Positions 11,140 to 22,831 of a stretch of 64,000 bases of DNA are shown in pieces. A program made the translations under genes and the position numbers. A model generated the notes under the pieces. That model ran no database searches. It had not been told where the DNA came from and saw only the letters and a program-made list of their open reading frames with translations. The stretch covers positions 1 to 64,000 of the forward strand of contig VCJN01002403.1 in assembly GCA_006384855.1 (NCBI GenBank). The letters are read 5' to 3'. The DNA comes from Tetraselmis striata (lineage: Eukaryota > Chlorophyta > Chlorodendrophyceae > Chlorodendrales > Chlorodendraceae). The stretch's first letter is position 1. The number at the start of each line of letters is the position of its first letter.

Positions 11140-13310
11140 CGGTTCAGAGTCCGGGCCACGCACGCGTACGTGCACGTGTGTGCGAGGGTGATCCCCGGAC
11201 GTGCTGTGCATCTTCGGCAATGGGATGGCGAACGAATCTGCGCCGTCTAATGAGGCAGCGAGCACGCTCTCGAGCCGCCACCAAGCGCAGGACCCCGAGG
11301 AAATCTCTTTCGAGTAAGGCCTCCCGGTGACCCCGGGTGCTATGGTGCACCGAGTGCCCCGCGATGAGAGGGCCGCACCCCGATCCGTAGCCAAGCATGC
11401 GACACCGCGCACAGTGTGGCGCACCGCCATGCTCACCTCACGCACTGAGCCGAAGACCATGCCCGCGTAAAACTCCGAAATATCCAGGATGTCTCGAAGA
11501 TCGAGGGCACTTCTGCACGGCCTCCGTGTTGTATGTGCCACGCCGCATCCCGCACGGCCAACCCCCGTTGCATGCCGCCCAACGGGGAGCGCTCAAACCG
11601 ATCCACAGCCGTGGCCCGGGGCACCGCAGTGTACTTGACCCCGTACCGCATAGTCTTGATCTTCAACAGCAACGTGGACTTCAAGCTCGGGGGATCATAG
11701 CTCCCGGTCACGACATTGAATGCCCGGAGGGAGAGCTCTGCGCCCGGCACTAGGTCCTTGAGTTCATCCCTGGGTACGGTAGGTGTTGCCGACAGGCATT
11801 GCCTGCTGGATTAAGTCATCCGCCTCCCGGCGTAGAGCGATACCCAAGTCGTGAACACAGTGATCGTGGAAGGCATCTGCGATAGCGTCGTGTTGTACAC
11901 GCACGCCAGTGAGCGCCTCCATGTGCCGTGAGGTTCATGCGCGTCGCCGTATAGGTCAACAGTGACGGGGTTGCTGTGCTCTTTCGAGGGCAGAATGATA
12001 TGGCTCCCAACCACCGGGGATAAGCACGGTCTAGGCATAAAGAAGTACCCGGCAACGACCTCCCGCAGCTCATGCGGAGTCATGACCATTCCGCGCGGTG
12101 GGGATGCCCACCGTACACATGCCCGACGCCGCATCGAGTTGGTTGAACAAGATCCGTTCCCTACATGTGATAGGGAGAGCGCACACCTCATTTCGAAGCC
12201 GAGAGTTGTTGGCATTGTATAGAAATGCCATCAGCTCCTTTTGCGAGCCCGACGCAGCCTCTTCCCGCTCCATCACGCACGCATCTGCGTCGTTGAGGGG
12301 GCCAGCAGCAACCGCTTGGAGGCGGCCCCACGCCTTGCGCACTACCGTCGCGGCGTAGCTGCGCGACCCATGAGCATCGTTGAGGAAGTGGTCATACCGG
12401 CGGGCGGAAGAAGTTGCGTTGAAGCTGCATCGGCCAAGTACGGACCCAAGCTGAGGGTCAAAGAAACTAGGGTTGGGGGTGTTGGAGTTTCTAGTGAGGG
12501 ACCTTGGGAGGATGTCATTCATGCGGCCGATACAGGCGGCATCGCGAGCGGTAGCCATGCTTCGAATGCCAGTGCCCTTCAACCGAGTGGGGAGGTGAAG
12601 CTTGTTGTTGCGCGCCCTTGCCACTGCATCCTCGCTCAAGGTAGCCGCCTCTGCTGCCTTGGGGTCGGGGTCGTGCAATAGCTCCGCCAGGAAATCGATG
12701 ACCACCGGATTGGTGCCGGTGCCGTACGTGGAGGGATCAATAGAGACCCCCAAGCAACACCCGCTCGACCGCCGCGAGGACGGTGGCATCCACCGCCACC
12801 GCATCCATCCACCGCCATCCACCTCGGACGGGAGGCAGTTGCGGAGCCAATACCCCGCCTTGTGTTACATGCAATGCTTGAGCATGGCCCATGCGTGGTG
12901 ATACGGGGCGTGGTGTATCGACGGATGGGCTTGGCAGATAGGAGCTTGCTCAGGCAAGCGTCCACCTCCTCTCGTAGCTCCTCCGCCGCCTTGCCGCGCA
13001 TGTACGCATGCACACACTCTGGCGATCCGAGCGGCACGTTGAGGACCGGGGTGCCGCGGTGGCCATCTAGCTCGGGCCACTCGGTGTCGGCCGGAGTCTC
13101 ATGCAGTGCGGCCTCCATGTATGCGATGTACGCAAGCATCTTGTCGGAGCGCACCTCAAGCCCCACGGACGCCTTGATGGACGTGCGGAAGGCGTGAAGA
13201 GCCGGTTGAACGTGCTCTGGGAGGCCCACCAAATATCCATCGTTGGCGTTGAAGCGCGCCGGCCCGTCTGTGACCTCCAACGTGCTGTCACACTGCTGCA
13301 CCGCGGGGTG
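11140..13310 (-). mobile_element. relic of a second retroelement family: RT C-terminal part plus endonuclease-like tail
   Basis: Read from 13310 down, the frame gives LEVRSDKMLAY, then VLNVPLGSPECVHAY with KAAEELREEVDACL, then LPTRLKGTGIRSMA and AARDAACIGRMNDIL. These resemble the post-YADD region of reverse transcriptases common in algal and dinoflagellate genomes (GSPEFV..., L.LGGLGLRSA). Downstream frames carry LLLKIKTMRYGVKY and FGSVREVSMAVRHTV, like the C-terminal PD-(D/E)XK-type endonuclease of the same elements; that part is inference. At least three frame changes and several stops (for example near 12830, 12070 and 11540) show that it is dead. A shorter plus-strand copy is at 51590-52310. 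Confidence 0.72.
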
Positions 13311-13700
13311 AATCGCTACGCAGAAGGAAGTCGTGGAAAAAGTTCGTGGTTAAAAAAAACTACCCGAAAAAGTACGTACTGGTTCGGGTACCTGGTAGCG
13401 TGGTAGCCGTCGTGAGCAAGCGGCCAGTTAGTTATATATTTCTGCCGCCCGTCTCATCCCCCCCCCCCCCCCCGCCCAACTAGCCCCCCGACGTCTGACC
13501 CATACAGACAGATGAAACCTGGCCTAATCCACTCGGCTTCAGTTACACGTCTATTCAGTGTGCGCACCAGTAGGCGCAGCATCAGACCGCCAACGCCGGC
13601 GGCTAGGTGCGCCGATCCCCCGGGTGGTTTTTTAAACCAGCGGGCGGGTAGCAGTCGCTAGAGGTGTTTCGCGGGGTAGGTGTTTCCCGCAACAAGAACG
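13311..13700. other. intergenic, possible 5' region of the TPR-MYND gene
   Basis: Contains a C run at 13459-13472 and no coding frame. It separates the minus-strand retroelement from the plus-strand TPR-MYND gene and so should hold the promoter of the latter; no TATA-like element could be assigned. Confidence 0.4.
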
Positions 13701-13710
13701 AGCACTGGTC

Positions 13711-16700
13711 GTGTACAGCCCGAAGTTGGAGCTGGAGCTGCTGGAGCAGGACCTGCCGCCCGGGACGACGCAGGACGATGTCCACACTCAGGACATGGTG
13801 TCGATGTCGGTGGATCTGTCGGGGAAGAAGGGCGGCAAGAAGCACGACGGGCCGGACACCTCCCGACTGGTGGACGCGCAGGTGGCGGAGTGGGTGGGCG
13901 CTATGACGGCGGCGGGCTGGCCAGCGGAGGGCCGCGTGGAGGCAGTAAAGGCGAAGGGCAACCATGCGTACGGCGCCAGCGATCGCGAGGCCGCGCTGCG
14001 CCTGTACAGCCACGCGCTGGAGCTCTCGGGTGACGGCCTCGGCAGCCGCTCGCGCACCGCCGCGGCGCTGTACCACAACCGCAGCAAGGTGCACGCGGAG
14101 CTGGGCAACTGGGAGGCGTCCGCCAGCGACGCGCGCATGAGCGTGCTGATCAACGACTCCTACGCCAAGGGGTACTACCGCTGGGCGGTGGCCGCCAAGG
14201 AGCTGGGGCAGCCCGGCCGCGCGCTGGCGCTCGCCAACCAAGGCATGAACATGTGTATGGCCGCGGAGGACGGCTACCGCAATCCCGTGCTGACCGACCT
14301 CATGAAGTCGTTGGCCGCGGACATCAGCGCCATGGGCGTGGAGAAGCTGGACATGTTTCAGCGCTCCATCCTGTCCACGCTGCAAGGCACGGAGGCGCTC
14401 ACGGGGCTCGCCGCTGAGGGGCCCGGCCTGGCGGCGCTCCTCCGCATTTCCGACTCCAAGCTCGTGGCGATGGGGCCCGCCAAGCTGGCGCGCTGCGTCT
14501 CCGCCACCGAGTTTTCCGAGCTCATGTGCACCATCACCGAGGCGCAGACATGCCTGACGCCGGTATGCCCCCCCCCCCCCCCCCCCCCCCAACCATCAGC
14601 CGTCCCCAATGCTATTTCCCCGAATGCCGCGCTACTTGCTCTGGGCGGTACTTGCTCTGGCCGCATGATGGATGGCCTAGCGGAAGAGAGTTGCCATTCC
14701 CTCCAAGACAGTCTTGCGTTGATATTACTACATGCAGCGCAAACCGAATGCGTCGCCGTCGCCGAGAATTGGAATGTTGGTGTATTTGGATCGGCGTTCA
14801 AATGGCTGCCTGTGCTGTTGACTGACGCGGCGGCCTGTTTGCCGTAGGGAGCCGCTGCGGCATGCCGCCTGCTGTCCCACATGAAGATGCCGGCGATTGC
14901 GCGGCAGCTGGTGGAGGACTGGCCCACGTTTCTGCGAGGCGAGGCCGATGAGCACGGCGACCACAAGTACCTGTGGCGCGAGGACGGCAGCGGGCCCGGC
15001 CCCTTCTGCCAGCTCATCATGGCCGACCCGGACTGCGTGGAGCCGCTGCTGTACATGCTCGGCAACGACTGCAGCCTCGTGTGGCCCAACCTTCCTGCGC
15101 AACAAGAAGAGCTTCTCGCAGCAGGGCATCGGCCTGGAGGCGCAGAACATGGTGCTGATCAGCGTGTGGGAAATGTCGCTGCCCATCCAGTGCGGCCGCC
15201 GCGCGATCGCGCTGCGCTGCCTGTCCCACCTGGCCGAGCACGGGCGGCTGTCGGCTGCTGAGGTGGACCGCGTGGTGGAGGTCACCGCCACGCTGCTGCG
15301 CTCTGTGTGGGACGCCAGGTGAGTGCAGGGATCCCCCCCCCCCCCCCCTCCCCTTCGCCCTCTCATCTACATACATCGGCCAAACGTACACGACCATGCA
15401 ACTCCCCGTCTTCTCCAACCCTGCCCACCTTCTGTCCTTTCATCCGAACATAGAGTCACCATCGCTGGGCCCCCCTCAGCATAAAGTCATTCATCGCCGC
15501 CCGCGCAGTCTGCCCCTCTAGCCCATCCGCCGCCTCATCCATCCGTCCACCCCCGTATTCGTAATCGGCTGTAAGTCCAGCCATCTTAGCGGCACCCACC
15601 CGGTCACCAGCCCCTGCTCGAATCCATGTACCCCGCCGCCCACTCGGCAACCCATACGTTGTCAATACCCTCAATGTACAGTGATGGCACATGCTAGAAG
15701 CGACACTCACACAGGCAGTAGTCGTTCAACGATAATCAACTTGATTGATGGACACCCCAAAGCGGACCAGCAACGACTGACAGGAACCTAGGAGAGGACC
15801 TGAAAGACCAAAACGAATGCAAAATATCCCCGTAGATATTCAGGAGAACGGTCCCCAAAATAATACGGGCAAAGCACATCATGTCCACCCTCACTCCGAT
15901 CTATGGCGTGAGGAGTGCATCCAGCTTGCGCCATCATGCTGCGCCCGCTGGCTTTCCCCGGAGGCTTTCTGCGCGCTGACGGACTTGCTCGGCTGCCCCC
16001 TCACCCGCCCGCCCCGCGCGTCTTCTCCCCCGCTCCGCCCGGCTGCCCGCAGCTGCTCCCGCGGCTTCAGCCTGGCGCTCAACCGCTTCAAGCGGCACCT
16101 GCAGCGCATGATGTCGCAGGCAGTGGGCCTGCTCCTGGCGCTGCACAAGGCGGGCCACGGCGAGCAGGCCGCGCGGGCGATCCCCTCTCTGCGAGCCGCC
16201 GCGATGCTGGACCTCCTGGACCTCAACTGCCATGGCGACTGGACCGCCATCCTGGCGCGCTTCGACCTTGCCCCGGAGGGCGGCCTCGACGCGGCGCTCG
16301 CCCTGGACGCAAGCCGGCTGGCCCGCGGGCGGCGCCTGGCCACGGAGCTCCGCATGCTCCGCGCCGCCGCGCTGGACCCGGCCAACTGGCGCACCCCCAA
16401 GTGCACCAACTACTACTGCGCGGCCGTGGGCTCCGCCAAGACGCCGCTCAGCGCGGCCTGCGGGAAGTGCGCGGCGCCCTACTGCTCCGAGGAGTGCCTG
16501 CAGGAGGACGCGGCGCGCCTGTCGCATCCCGCCAATATCTGCGCGCTCGGGAAGCGCGCCTGCTACGAGGTGACGGGTCCGGACGAGGCGGAGGAGCGGT
16601 GCCTGGCGCCGGCGGGGGCCCGCGCGGAGCCGGAGGGCGGGCTGTGGGCCTGCGACTGCTGCGGCCTCCTGGAAACCTACACGCGCAAGTTTGAGAAGTG

Positions 16701-16794
16701 CGCTCGCTGCCGGGCCGTGCGCTACTGCAGCACAATGTGCCAGAAGGTGGCCTGGCGCCGGCTGGGTCACCGCACGGTGTGCTCCCAACCGTGA
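13711..16794 (+). CDS. TPR repeat and double MYND zinc-finger protein (3 exons)
   Basis: Exons 13711-14562, 14848-15318 and 16053-16794 (TGA 16792). The first ATG in the open frame is at 13795, but protein-like sequence extends back to 13711, so the start or an upstream exon is uncertain. Exon 1 carries TPR-type helices (VKAKGNHAYG, AALRLYSHALEL, ALYHNRSKVHAELG, YYRWAVAAKELG), a fold for binding protein partners. Exon 3 encodes two MYND-type Cys/His clusters: CGKCAAPYCSEECLQ...HPANIC and CDCCGLLETYTRKFEKC with CRAVRYCSTMCQ...HRTVC; MYND fingers bind short proline-rich peptides. Exon joins are consistent (AG|C gives Ser at the second). Near 15092 exon 2 changes frame by one base in a CCAACCTTCC stretch. 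Introns begin GTATGCCCCC and GTGAGTGCAGGGATCCCC, both with C tracts. The cellular role cannot be read from the sequence. Confidence 0.85.
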
Positions 16795-17580
16795 ACCACG
16801 CAACCGGGCCGCCCTTTGCTGGACTCCTGCCATGCCAAGGTCTTACCCCCCTGCCGCAAGTGGGTGCAGCGTGCTCCAAAGTGACCGAGCGTGTTCCAAA
16901 CCCAAGAAACCCCACCACGGCATTGTTGTTGCCTTGCTGCAGTACTGATACCGGTAATGTACTGTGTGATACGAGACTGTTGTGAAGCTGCCGGTTTAAC
17001 GCCGCCGTCGAAAAGGGGCGTCCTTCCGCCACAGCCGTTACAACATGCAGGACGGACCATACCTTTTATGGCAATCATAGGTGCACATCATTTGCCCATC
17101 TTGAGTCCATGCTCACAAAGTGTGAAAGTACTTACCTACCATCACCCAACCCCCGCGGGCTTCCTAGCCGCGGAACATGGGCGCGGCCTCCATTATATTT
17201 TTCGTAGGGATTGCCTACTACTTCTCCATCGTCCTGCCATGACGACTCAGCATGCATGCATATGTTGATTCTTCTGGTTGCGCGCGGTATCTGCTCTCGA
17301 AAGTGCAGGGCTATTTTGGGGCATTCAGTAACGTCAGTACTGATACTATAATAACTGCTGACTCGCCCATGCTGAATATCTGTATGTCAAAAGGGCAATG
17401 ACGATGGCATGTGTTATATGACTGTAAAAATAGCTTCATCAGCTTTATACCATCCACCCAGTTAATATCAATCTGCAATGTCTGATGAGTATAGTGGCTT
17501 CGCCGCTTTGGGAAAAGGAAGGCGAGGGAAAAGGAATACTGATCGCCGTATACAGTACAAACACAAACGGTTCACGGTGA
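16795..17580. other. no gene seen
   Basis: 3' flank of the TPR-MYND gene and intergenic sequence. Only short open frames without recognisable motifs. Confidence 0.5.
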
Positions 17581-17692
17581 AATATCGTGTTCCCCCCCGC
17601 CCCCCCCCCCCCCCCCCCCCGTGGTGATAAGATCAGCGATACGAAAAATAACATTATTTACTATATTTGCCCCCCCCCCCCCCCCCCCCCAC

Positions 17693-17889
17693 ACACACAC
17701 ACCAGTCCAGGTGGTGGCACTAGCCAGGCAGCACCACACAGTGCCGGTGCACCGCCAGCAGGTGACACCGGTATCGTTCCGCAACCTGCATTGTGTGCTT
17801 CTGATGTAGAGGAGGCTGAGTTGGAGTTTAGGGATGACATGGCGGATGTGAAGGAGGTGGACGGATCCCCTACGACGTCCGATGTGTAA
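17693..17889 (+). CDS. possible terminal exon between two C tracts, unrecognised
   Basis: After C tracts at 17593-17620 and 17671-17690 an open frame with acidic character (ASDVEEAELEFRDDMADV) runs to a TAA at 17887. The C tracts resemble those that open introns elsewhere in the window and predict a plus-strand gene, but no matching upstream exon was found and a second frame is open for part of the stretch. Could be chance. Confidence 0.22.
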
Positions 17890-18208
17890 AAATCAAGATT
17901 CCATAGTGCACACCCACGTTTGCCACATTTATTGCCTCCAGACCCCCGTGATGGTAATTTATAATCCACTTTTGCTCCCGCGATGTAATTAAAAATAGGC
18001 GGGAAGAGGGGAATAACAATACTTATTGAGTGTCTCCTCCACATACATATATGTCAATAAGCTTTGGTGCAAAGGGACATGGGATGATGATCGACACCTT
18101 CATGTTCGCTTTGACACCTGCAATAGTACGACTTTCAACTGATCGACACCTTCAAATATAGGTGACACTGCACAGCAAGTTAAATCCACCCAACTAAAAT
18201 TATACTCA

Positions 18209-18520
18209 TCATGTCTCTCGCAGCATATATATATCAGCATTGGGGTACGAACCTAATGCCAAATATCCAGCGAGACTATGCTTTGCTGTAGTGCAACTCC
18301 ACCACATCTCCACAAAATCATGCACTACCCCGTTGTCTTTGTGAGAAAACTGCATGTTGGTTGCAGCAATGTTCATGGCCTTGCAAGCTTCAGAGTTCCG
18401 AAATCCATTGATGGGTTGGTCTTTGCATATGCCTCCGCGCAAAGCCCATTCCTCATCCCAAAAGAATTGCTTCACCACAAGCGGCGTGTTTCGTGCAACA
18501 TGAACAATAACTCTATTACG
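18209..18520 (-). pseudogene. fragment resembling a retroviral-type integrase/transposase core
   Basis: The frame reads ARNTPLVVKQFFWDEEW, LRGGICKDQPIN, then SHKDNGVVHDFVEMWWSC. The order (VV.QFFWD, G.-rich turn with an acidic residue, then VE.WWS) resembles the DDE-type integrase core proteins found in many eukaryotic transposons, where H.Q.IE.WWS ends the core. The match is partial and the catalytic triad cannot be assigned with certainty. It lies directly downstream on the same strand of the transposase-like relic at 18610-18955, so both could belong to one element. Confidence 0.4.
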
Positions 18521-18609
18521 CTATGCGCTGACTATGATGTCGTGTGGGGGCAATTGGAAGGGGGGGCGCATCACCTCATATATATGATACGTTGAAGTCG
18601 TAGTAAAAC

Positions 18610-18955
18610 TTGCGGTTGAGGCGTGGCGGGGCGCGGGTGACGCAGTGACTCGGGTGTCCAACGTGTCGAATTGCAGCGAGGGCAGCGATCGTCGTAACTC
18701 CAGTCACCATCCATGAAGTGGCCATACCAATGTCCATCGCACGGGCATCAGTGCACGATATACTTCTTGATGCCTGGGGGGTGCAGGCACTGCTCCACCT
18801 AGTACCATATTCCGGAAAGCTTTGACCCGTCCTTCGGTAGCATGTGTTTCTTCAGCAGCTTCAACAGCCTCTCGAACGCCGCCGTCTTGATGTTGTGCTT
18901 CAGCTTCCACTCGCAGAGATTGAGCGCGGCCTCCATCGGGGTCACCGGTGTACAA
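18610..18955 (-). pseudogene. N-terminal fragment of a TNP2/KDZ-like transposase
   Basis: Read downward from 18955: MEAALNLCEWKLKHNI, LLKLLKKHMLPKDGSKLSG, then CPCDGHWYGHFMDG with CPRCNSTRW, and in another frame RKFYYDFNV. A helical region, a CPxD zinc-binding box, a CPxC pair and an FYY.F motif is the order seen in TNP2-type (EnSpm/CACTA) and KDZ transposases. In-frame TAG and TGA and a frame change near 18620 mark it as dead. A shorter copy of its N-terminal part is at 21430-21600. Confidence 0.55.
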
Positions 18956-19110
18956 TTGACGTCGTCTGTTGCGAAGGGGGTCTAGGAGGAGATGTGAGCA
19001 ACGGACTTGTTGACATCAGTGTTGGTACACTACTGCATATGTACAATTTAGCTAGGGTATAACTTAGTACTTTAGTGCATTTCCTCATGGATTGTCCGCA
19101 CCAAGGACAC
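18955..19110 (+). repeat. dispersed repeat, inverted partner at 22690-22812
   Basis: The words GACATCAGTGTTGGTACACTACTG and CATATGTACAAT...AGCTAGGG...CTTAGTACTTTA recur in reverse complement at 22690-22812. The part next to the transposase fragment (GTCTAGGAGGAGATGTGAGC) recurs again at 21550-21575 beside that element's second copy, so it is probably element sequence. Confidence 0.65.
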
Positions 19111-19199
19111 TGCGCGCGCACCAGGCACCGCAACGCCTGCCTAGATGCGTGCGGCACCAAGGCGGGCCTGGTCTTTTCTCTGTAAGAAGCTACTCTCCG

Positions 19200-19830
19200 T
19201 GCTTCACGCTCCCTCCCACAGTGCCCGGCTCGCACTGGGACCCACACATGGCGGGTTGGTAGGGACGCCGCGCACAATAGGTTATGGGCCCTCTACCAGG
19301 TGGGAGTTGTGTGACGCTAGCCTCGCAGGAAGTCCGTCTGGGCGGGACGCCTGGACGTAAAACTGAGATCACCGCAGCCAGAAGGGGTCTCAACACCAAA
19401 GCAACGACTACACGTCGCACTCGCGGTGCAATGTCGCCTCAAGGTTTGCGCACCTTCGGCAAAATAAGCGCACACCCGGAAGCATGCTACCACGGCGGCA
19501 CCGGCGGAGGAACCTCTGCGTGACCTGGTGGAGGACGGCACCGATCTTCCTGCTTCCTCGCCGGCTTCGTCTGCGGAGCTGTTCAAGGTGATTACCGCGG
19601 CTCTGGCGTTGTGTACCACATGTGTCACCGCCATGTACGGGCTCGCCAGCTACCAAGACGTCAGCGACCGCCGGGTATTGCTGTTCCCCCCCAAACTCAC
19701 TGTTTCTCGGCTCGGCCGATCGAGACTCATTCGGGCAACACGGCGTACCATTGCCGGGATATTGCGCGCGAACTATTTATGTACGAGAATGGTTTATACG
19801 GGCCGCGAGCGGCGCGTCCAGCACACAGCA
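19200..19830 (+). repeat. dispersed repeat with coding-like frames, inverted partner at 23500-24180
   Basis: The two stretches match in opposite orientation over several hundred bases, for example GCGCACCTTCGGC...AAATAAGCGCACACCCGGAAGC and the region encoding a LASYQD...RRVLLFPPKL-type peptide. Neither copy is an intact frame. Probably an unclassified interspersed element; the pair could also pair as a large inverted repeat with about 3.7 kb between. Confidence 0.6.
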
Positions 19831-20245
19831 AACTCCCACACCCACCCCAAGCTGCACATAGCGCACTCGCTGCCAGTGCGCGCAGCCAATGCGCATCACG
19901 ACCCCCGGAGCGCGAACTCTATCCCTTGGGTACACATAACTGGCGGTGGTCGGGCAGGTGGCGCCTACAGTGGTCAACACCGGCTGCGCACTCGGCCGCA
20001 TCAGGTAAGGATGCCGCCCTTTTTGCCCACTCACTCACCGCAGCCCACCCACGCCAAACAAAATCGAAGACATCTCGGCACCGATCCCACCCGACACAGA
20101 CCCAATATCGCTAAAGGGAGGGGAAGCTGAGGTCGTTACCCGTGGCGGATTTTTGAGTTACTCCGATGTTCTCTCGCATTGTCCGTCGATGCTACAGGGG
20201 GTAGGAGGCTGAAAACCCGTCGCGCCGACGCAGCGCCCCATCGGT

Positions 20246-21071
20246 ATGGCGCGGCGCGAGAACTGCGCTCGGTGCATTCTGGCCATTTCGGCCAACCAGC
20301 CCGCCGCCTCCGAATTCTGCCGGCAGTGTGGCAAGTCAGCCACAGTAGACCGACTGGCAGTGTTAGGCGAGGAGGCGCTGGTCTCGGCGGTGACCGATGC
20401 AATGTACGGCCGCTTTGAACAGCCACCACAGGCGGGGAGGCTTGAAGCCCACGATGACAAAGACCTTTCGCGGCGCGCTAGCGGACCTCCTCATCTCGTT
20501 CTGCGAGGCACGACCGGACATGTGGCACAAGGTCCGCGTCACAGCCCGCGGCGGGAGCAAGAAGGCCAAATACATGACCACCTTTCGTTAGGGAGTTGAG
20601 TCGGTCGCCGTCTTCAAGGACGTGCACGGCGGGCCGCTGAAGGCTCGCAATCACAGGCGGCTTGCGAAGAAGGCACGGGCTGATGCACGCGCGGAGCAGC
20701 ATGTGAAGAGGGGAGCGCACGGTGGGGTCAGGATGGCCGACAGGGGGACATCGTGGACATCGTGCTCACGTTGTACCCTCAGTCCCTAGGAGTGAAGGAA
20801 GGGCCATTCCGGGGCCATGGCAGCAAGCCGAAGGTAGTGAAGGGGACTGTGTATCTCCACACCGGAGTGGTGATAGCGAAGGAGGACACCGACATGCAAC
20901 TGCTGAGTGGACCCAAGCGATCCAAAGGTATGGCTCTTCCTCCCTACCTTTGATGATTCCAAAGCATACGCAATGCGCAAGCTGCATGCGCTGTGCGAAA
21001 CGCATTTCATGCACCACGTGGGATTGATGGACGACAGCGACGCTCTGCGCTCTGTGTTGGGCTGGGACTGA
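20246..21071 (+). pseudogene. broken ORF with N-terminal zinc-ribbon-like CxxC pair, unrecognised
   Basis: From ATG 20246 the frame starts MARRENCARCILAIS...EFCRQCGKS, a CxxC...CxxCG zinc-ribbon-like start. Coding character then moves through other frames: FRGALADLLISFCEARPD, then LTLYPQSLGVKEGPFRG with GTVYLHTGVVIAKED at 20753-20953, and FDDSKAYAMRKLHALCETH to a TGA at 21069. An in-frame TAG at about 20589 and two frame changes interrupt it. The several-frame pattern fits a decaying transposon or replication-type gene of unknown family; no catalytic motif was identified. Confidence 0.35.
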
Positions 21072-21429
21072 TGTAGCGCACCCATCCCGCCACCCCTTCC
21101 CGGACAGATAGGTGGCTCTGTATTCGGGTGGGAGGGGCCACCGGGCGAGAGCGAGGCAGACGGGAGGCATTCTGGACTGTGCGCTCAGGGCGAGCGTGCG
21201 AGCTGTGTGAGGGCGCTCGGAAGTTGCGCGCGGCTAACGTAGGCATATGGTGGCGTTCAGGTGCCTTGTGTTGTTTGTCGCGGGCAGGGATGGGGCCGCG
21301 GCGGGATGATGAGGGAGGAGCGCAACCGGTCACATGCTAATATTATGCACGTAGCGCGTGCCACGCTCCCAAAAAGCGTTGCCAGCTACGCATCTCGGAT
21401 TTGAGACCCGTTAACGATCTTCAGAAACG

Positions 21430-21600
21430 AGTACCTGCGCGAACCGGTGTGTTGATGTTGTGCTTCAGCTTCCACTCGCAGAGATTGAGCGCGGCCTCCA
21501 TCAGGGTGACACCGGTGCACAATTGATGGCGTCTGTTGCGAAGGGAGTCTAGGAGGAGATGTGAGCAACGGACTAGTAGGCGACACACAGAGGGAGGGGA
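21430..21600 (-). pseudogene. second copy of the TNP2/KDZ-like transposase N-terminus
   Basis: Encodes MEAALNLCEWKLKHNI as in the larger fragment at 18610-18955 and is flanked by the same non-coding words (GAGGAGATGTGAGCAACGG). After KHNI the two copies diverge, so this one is truncated. Confidence 0.55.
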
Positions 21601-22689
21601 AGTCGACACGATGCATGCTCACCTCCTCTTCATGTCGTCGCACTTACCTCAAGCGTTGTTGGTCCCGGTGCTGAAGTCGCACCTCGCGCCAGCGTCTCCT
21701 TCGCTGTGACTGTCGTCAGAGGGGTTGCCTTCCACAACCCCCGCGACAACGCCTTCGGCGTCGCTATTGGCGTCGGTCGCTGTCGGCGTCGAGAAGTTCG
21801 TGTAGGTCCCGTTAGATGCACATGCGCGCAAGCATATAAACGAACGCGCGTATATAAGGAAGCAAAACAAATCATCGTTTGCACATTGTCAACGCGATAC
21901 TCTCACCAATACCAAAACTATGAGGCAACAACACGGGCAAGGACCCCCATAATATTGAATCACTGATGGTGGGTGCGCCACGGGTGAGGCGACCTGCGAG
22001 TGAAATCGCTTAGCTGCTCTGTCGACAGGTATCGCGATTGTATCTCCGACTATGTTAGCTCTTCCGAGTCGTCGTCGTCGTAAATCACCTTCATCACCAG
22101 CTCCCTATCCGCTGGTGTTGTGCGCAGCATCCCTTTACCAACCCAGCCACCATCGCGGACCGTCCCGGCGCGAGAGGTGGGTGGGTGGGAGCGTGAAGCG
22201 CAGAGGGCGGCTGGTTACAGAGAAGTGACCAGGCCCGCTGCAGAGCTGCTACTCATTTATGCCGGCGATGGGGTACATGGTGCGTGTTATACTCCATTTC
22301 CCTTTAGCCATAATGTTGTGCTATACTAGCAGGTATAGCTCCCCGCAAAGGTAGTACGACTACGCATCCGCGGAGTCGCTGTATATATTAGTATTGCGGG
22401 TATTAATACTAGTAGTATAAGGCCGAAGACTGTTCTGGAATTCTCTGAGTTCTCTGACTCAAGCCTTACGTGGCTAACACAGCACGGGTATCCCATGACA
22501 CCCGGCTAACATAGCACAGGTATGACCATGATCTCGGCGGGTATAAATACCGCCTCAGACAAGTCCACTAGGTAGAATTCAGAGACAGACCATAACCCAG
22601 GAACCCCTGTAACCAGAAGAGATTGGCCATACTTTCTAAATCGTTCCGCTGCATCTTAAAGGGCCTAAAGAACAGGCTTAAGCTAGAGC

Positions 22690-22812
22690 CTAACAGTGCG
22701 CGCACGCCGTGCTAGTGCGGACTATGCATGATGACATGTGGTAAAGTACTAAGGCATATCCTAGTCCCTAGCTACATTGTACATATGCAGTAGTGTACCA
22801 ACACTGATGTCA
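22690..22812 (-). repeat. inverted partner of the repeat at 18955-19110
   Basis: Reverse complement of the left copy over about 110 bp with scattered differences; it ends in a C run at 22816-22826, immediately before the hAT-type element. Confidence 0.65.
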
Positions 22813-22831
22813 ACACCCCCCCCCCCTCAAT

